Shown in pieces: positions 39,021-41,743 of a stretch of DNA of 41,743 nt. Made by a program: the position numbers and the translations under genes. The stretch spans positions 1-41,743 of the forward strand of contig CAVFTC010000008.1 of assembly GCA_963625295.1 (NCBI GenBank), read 5' to 3'. Below the pieces are notes generated by a model. The model was not told the DNA's origin, did no database searches, and saw nothing but the letters and a program-made list of their open reading frames with translations. This stretch comes from CAG-488 sp963625295 (GTDB lineage Bacteria > Bacillota > Clostridia > Oscillospirales > Acutalibacteraceae). Each line of letters begins with the position of its first letter. Position 1 is the first letter of the stretch.

Positions 39021-40394
39021 TTATCTGATATTTCCTACGGTTCTCGGATAAAGCTGAACATCACGAATGTTCGCCATTCCCGTCATGTACATAACGATTC
39101 TGTCAAAGCCGAGTCCAAAACCGCCGTGGGGAACCGAGCCGAATTTTCTCAGGTCAATATAATCCTTGTACTCGTCCTGAGTCATGCCTCTCTCCTCAAT
39201 TGCGGCAAGAAGCTTTTCAAGATTTTCCTCACGCTGGCTGCCGCCGATGATCTCGCCGACGCCCGGAACAAGCAAATCCGTAGCCGCAACCGTCTTTCCA
39301 TCCGGGTTCTGCTTCATGTAAAACGACTTGATCTCCTTCGGATAGTCCGTAACGAATACGGGCTTGTTGTAAACCTGCTCCGTGATGTATCTTTCATGCT
39401 CCGTTGCAAGATCGCAGCCCCATTCAACCGGGTACTGGAATTCAACATCGGCTTGCTTGAGAAGCTCGATCGCCTTTGTGTATGTGATTCGCTCGAAGTC
39501 GCCGTCAACAATCTTTTGGAGCTTTTCACGAAGTCCCTTTTCAAAGAATTTTTCAAAGAAAGCAAGCTCATCGGGGCACTTTTCGATAACATCCTTGAGC
39601 ACAAATTTTATCATTGCCTCGGCAACCTCAATAATATCGTCAAGCTCTGCAAAGGCGATTTCCGGCTCAACATGCCAGAACTCGGCAACATGGCGCTGAG
39701 TATTACTCTTTTCGGCACGGAACGAAGGCCCGAAGGTGTAGATCTTACCCATTGCCATTGCGGCAACCTCGCCCTCCAGCTGACCGGAAACAGAAAGTCC
39801 CGCCTTTCTGCCGAAGAAATCGTCGGCATAGTATTCTTCCTCACTCTTGTACTTGTCGGAATAGCCAATCGTGGTTACCTTGAACACCTCGCCTGCTCCC
39901 TCGCAGTCCGAAGCGGTAAGCAGCGGCGTATGGATATAAACATAGTTGTTCTGCTGGAAAAAGCTGTGGATAGCCGCAGCCGCAACTGAGCGAACACGGA
40001 GAACAGCATTGAATGTGTTCGTTCTGACACGAAGATGAGGAATCGTTCTGAGAAATTCAAGCGAACAGCGCTTTTTCTGGAGCGGATAGTCGCTCGGGCA
40101 CTCGCCGAGAAGCGTGATCTCATCGGCGTTGACCTCAACGGCGTTGTTCACCGCACCCTTAACCACCGTTCCGACTACCTTAATGGCCGTTCCGCCGGGC
40201 ATAAATGCCGAAATCTCGGAAAGCTTCGATTTGTCGATAACGATTTGAAGATGGCTGAGCGATGTGCCGTCGTTAAGCTCGATAAAAGCCATGTTTTTTG
40301 AATCTCTGGAGGTTCTGACCCAGCCGCAAACGGTAACCTGAGTGCCGATATACGCCGAGTCGGTAAGTATTGCTTTGATGTCAGTGTGTTTCAT
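39021..40394 (-). CDS. asnS: Asparaginyl-tRNA synthetase
   Basis: 457 residues, class IIb. The N-terminal OB-fold anticodon domain includes VTVCGWVRTSRDSKNMAFIE. The catalytic domain has motif 2 GPSFRAEKSNTQRHVAEFW, the Asn-specific EPEIAFAEL, and motif 3 GGFGLGFDRIVMYMTG. It charges tRNA-Asn directly. AAGGAG lies eight bases before the ATG. It is preceded by a T-box leader with an Asn specifier and followed by asnA. Confidence 0.98.
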   Translation of the reverse strand: MKHTDIKAILTDSAYIGTQVTVCGWVRTSRDSKNMAFIELNDGTSLSHLQIVIDKSKLSEISAFMPGGTAIKVVGTVVKGAVNNAVEVNADEITLLGECPSDYPLQKKRCSLEFLRTIPHLRVRTNTFNAVLRVRSVAAAAIHSFFQQNNYVYIHTPLLTASDCEGAGEVFKVTTIGYSDKYKSEEEYYADDFFGRKAGLSVSGQLEGEVAAMAMGKIYTFGPSFRAEKSNTQRHVAEFWHVEPEIAFAELDDIIEVAEAMIKFVLKDVIEKCPDELAFFEKFFEKGLREKLQKIVDGDFERITYTKAIELLKQADVEFQYPVEWGCDLATEHERYITEQVYNKPVFVTDYPKEIKSFYMKQNPDGKTVAATDLLVPGVGEIIGGSQREENLEKLLAAIEERGMTQDEYKDYIDLRKFGSVPHGGFGLGFDRIVMYMTGMANIRDVQLYPRTVGNIR

Positions 40395-40425
40395 GAACCA
40401 TTCTCCTTTTTGGAAAAATCGTAAT

Positions 40426-40688
40426 TAAAAAGGCTATTCGCCCCTTAGCATAGGACGAATAGCCTTGTATCCGCGGTACCACCTAAATTACTCATTACTG
40501 AGTCCCTTTACGGCTCTGATAAGCCATACGCATTAACGCTGCGTCCGCGTCGCACCTACTGAGCTGCCCGTTCGGATTGAAGCTCCGAAGTGTTATTCAC
40601 GCAGGTTCTTTTACGGCGTTCACACTCTCCGCCGCTCACTGAAAACGAGCTCTTGCGCTACTTCTCTTCATCATCGCTTTTCAATATG
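40426..40688 (-). promoter_or_regulatory. Asn-specific T-box leader of asnS-asnA
   Basis: On the minus strand the T-box motif (AATTTAGGTGG then TACCGCGG) lies at about 40490-40472. The terminator pairs AAGGCTATTCG with CGAATAGCCTTTTTAATT at about 40466-40426. Stem I holds AGAGTG and a specifier loop GAATAACAC, in which AAC (40594-40592) is the Asn codon. Uncharged tRNA-Asn pairs with the specifier and T-box bulge and favours the antiterminator. Confidence 0.95.
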
Positions 40689-40693
40689 AACGA

Positions 40694-40722
40694 ATTATAC
40701 CACTGCTTTTTTATCTTGTCAA
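40694..40722 (-). promoter_or_regulatory. Consensus promoter of the T-box asnS-asnA transcript
   Basis: On the minus strand TTGACA (40722-40717) and TATAAT (40699-40694) match consensus exactly with a 17-bp spacer, and TGG precedes the -10. It lies four bases after the corA stop codon. Confidence 0.92.
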
Positions 40723-40726
40723 CTGT

Positions 40727-41662
40727 TTAGAGAAGTTTTTTCTTTCTGAAAACAATAATGCACAATATGACCGTTATAACGCTGACGGCAATGACGGCAG
40801 GATAGCCGTAAGGCGATGAAAGCTCCGGCATATTGATAAAATTCATTCCGTACCAGCCGGTGATAAGCGTCAACGGAAGAAATATGACCGTTATGACCGT
40901 CAAAAGCTTCATTGTGGCGTTCATTTTCAAATCAAGCCTTGCCTGATACGCCTCCCTGAGACGGACAAGATTTTCACGAAAAAGATTTATCTCCGAGCAA
41001 AGACGGTTTGCCCTGTCGCCGACGGCTTTAAAATAATATGTTTTTCCGTCGTCGAATATTCCGTTTTCGTTCTCATAAAGCCGCTCCGCTATTCCTACAA
41101 GCTGTTCATAATAATTTCTCAGCGAAACAAGCTTTTTGTTGCAGGCAAGAATCTGTTCGTTCACATTTTTATATCTGCCCCTTTCGATAACCGTTTCCTC
41201 AAGCGCATTTATTGCGATTTCAGTCTCCTCATTCTTTCGCCCGTCGTCCTCAATAAGCCTGCGAAGGAATTGCCCCGTGAATTTTTCAACGGAAATATCG
41301 TTCGGATCGGTATCGTCGAGTGCGGAATAAACAGCGTTGTAGATAAGCTTTGCGTCGTCCTTTATCACAACGATAAGTACAAGGCTTTTTCTTAAATACA
41401 CACAAGCCGAGCCTTCCGAACCACAGTCAAGGCTCGGGTCAACGACCTTGACCGAGAAAACAAAGCTTTCCGAATTGACCGTCACCGAGCTGCGAAAGCC
41501 CGAATCGCAGAGGTCAAAGCCGACATATTCCCTCGTTGTTATACCGAGCCGGGAATAATGATTCCTGAATTCCTCGACTGAGAGCAGCCCGACCGTGAAC
41601 GGCGAAGATTCGACCTCGTCAAAACCGATTTTGTTTATTTTTTTGTTGAAGGACAGAAGCAT
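40727..41662 (-). CDS. corA: CorA-family Mg2+/divalent cation transporter
   Basis: 311 residues of the CorA superfamily: a long cytoplasmic N-terminal domain with coiled-coil helices (about 150-235), then two C-terminal membrane helices. The signature GWYGMNF lies at the end of the first helix, with the periplasmic loop INMPELSSPYGYP after it and a basic tail FRKKKLL. It forms pentamers that admit Mg2+ (or Co2+/Ni2+). The ribosome-binding site (GGTGATC) is poor. The 81 bp upstream hold only a heptamer tandem repeat, so the promoter may lie outside the window. Confidence 0.94.
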   Translation of the reverse strand: MLLSFNKKINKIGFDEVESSPFTVGLLSVEEFRNHYSRLGITTREYVGFDLCDSGFRSSVTVNSESFVFSVKVVDPSLDCGSEGSACVYLRKSLVLIVVIKDDAKLIYNAVYSALDDTDPNDISVEKFTGQFLRRLIEDDGRKNEETEIAINALEETVIERGRYKNVNEQILACNKKLVSLRNYYEQLVGIAERLYENENGIFDDGKTYYFKAVGDRANRLCSEINLFRENLVRLREAYQARLDLKMNATMKLLTVITVIFLPLTLITGWYGMNFINMPELSSPYGYPAVIAVSVITVILCIIVFRKKKLL

Positions 41663-41681
41663 AAGATCACCGATGATAGAC

Positions 41682-41709
41682 TTTAGATTTTAGATTGTAG
41701 ATTTTAGAC
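41682..41709. repeat. Heptamer tandem repeat (TTTAGAT units) upstream of corA
   Basis: Four contiguous 7-bp units: TTTAGAT, TTTAGAT, TGTAGAT, TTTAGAC. They lie 20 bp before the corA ATG, in its untranslated leader. The period equals that of the repeat at 37751-37842, though the unit differs. Confidence 0.75.
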
Positions 41710-41743
41710 CTGCGTTAAAATAAATGTTGCGTTAGAATTTACA

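Noticed and set aside
39126..39989. 287-residue plus-strand frame antisense to asnS
   Set aside because: Shadow frame of a conserved synthetase gene.

Overview
The window looks like chromosomal DNA of a low-to-moderate GC Gram-positive anaerobe of the Clostridia, most likely an Oscillospirales/Ruminococcaceae-type gut bacterium. This is inferred from the gene set (pyruvate phosphate dikinase, T-box-controlled asnS-asnA, a c-di-AMP receptor beside holB and ricT, a Nup/BMP nucleoside transporter, a guanine riboswitch, AGGAGG ribosome-binding sites). No rRNA or other marker fixes the species.

Layout. (1) 1-8884: a type I-C CRISPR-Cas locus, all read from the minus strand: a perfect-consensus promoter, cas3-cas5-cas8c-cas7-cas4-cas1-cas2, a leader, and an array of at least 13 repeats of 33 bp that runs off the left edge. 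cas4 carries an in-frame TAA that removes three of its four iron-sulfur cysteines; the rest of the frame is intact and still ends in an ATGA overlap with cas1. (2) 8942-9766: an orphan MacB/LolD-type ABC ATPase whose last codons lie inside a palindromic repeat. (3) 9933-15829: a purine-salvage block: promoter, guanine riboswitch, xpt, then a BMP-family lipoprotein, a double ABC ATPase and two permeases (NupNOPQ-like). (4) 15881-24572: citrate synthase, a membrane protein, an AEC transporter, a QueG-like Fe-S protein, darA-holB-ricT, and a copper ATPase with its chaperone. (5) 24612-27133: a GH42 beta-galactosidase and, convergent, a low-molecular-weight tyrosine phosphatase. (6) 27364-31510, minus strand: an operon that begins with an unusual fusion of an XRE-type DNA-binding domain, one membrane helix and an extracellular lipase domain, followed by an MTA/SAH/5'-deoxyadenosine-type deaminase and a divergent MtnA-family isomerase. 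(7) 31633-37495: ppdK (minus) divergent from glmU, a lipoprotein gene and pth. (8) 37496-41743: a repeat-rich gap, then the minus-strand asnS-asnA operon behind an Asn-specific T-box leader, and a CorA-type transporter.

Two families of small palindromic repeats and two heptamer tandem repeats fill much of the intergenic space. Family 1 is found at or near the ends of several genes, and in two cases supplies the stop codon. The observations most worth a second look are the cas4 nonsense codon, the HTH-membrane-lipase fusion and its operon with nucleoside-salvage genes, the sharp switch in CRISPR repeat sequence along the array, and the gene-end palindromes.
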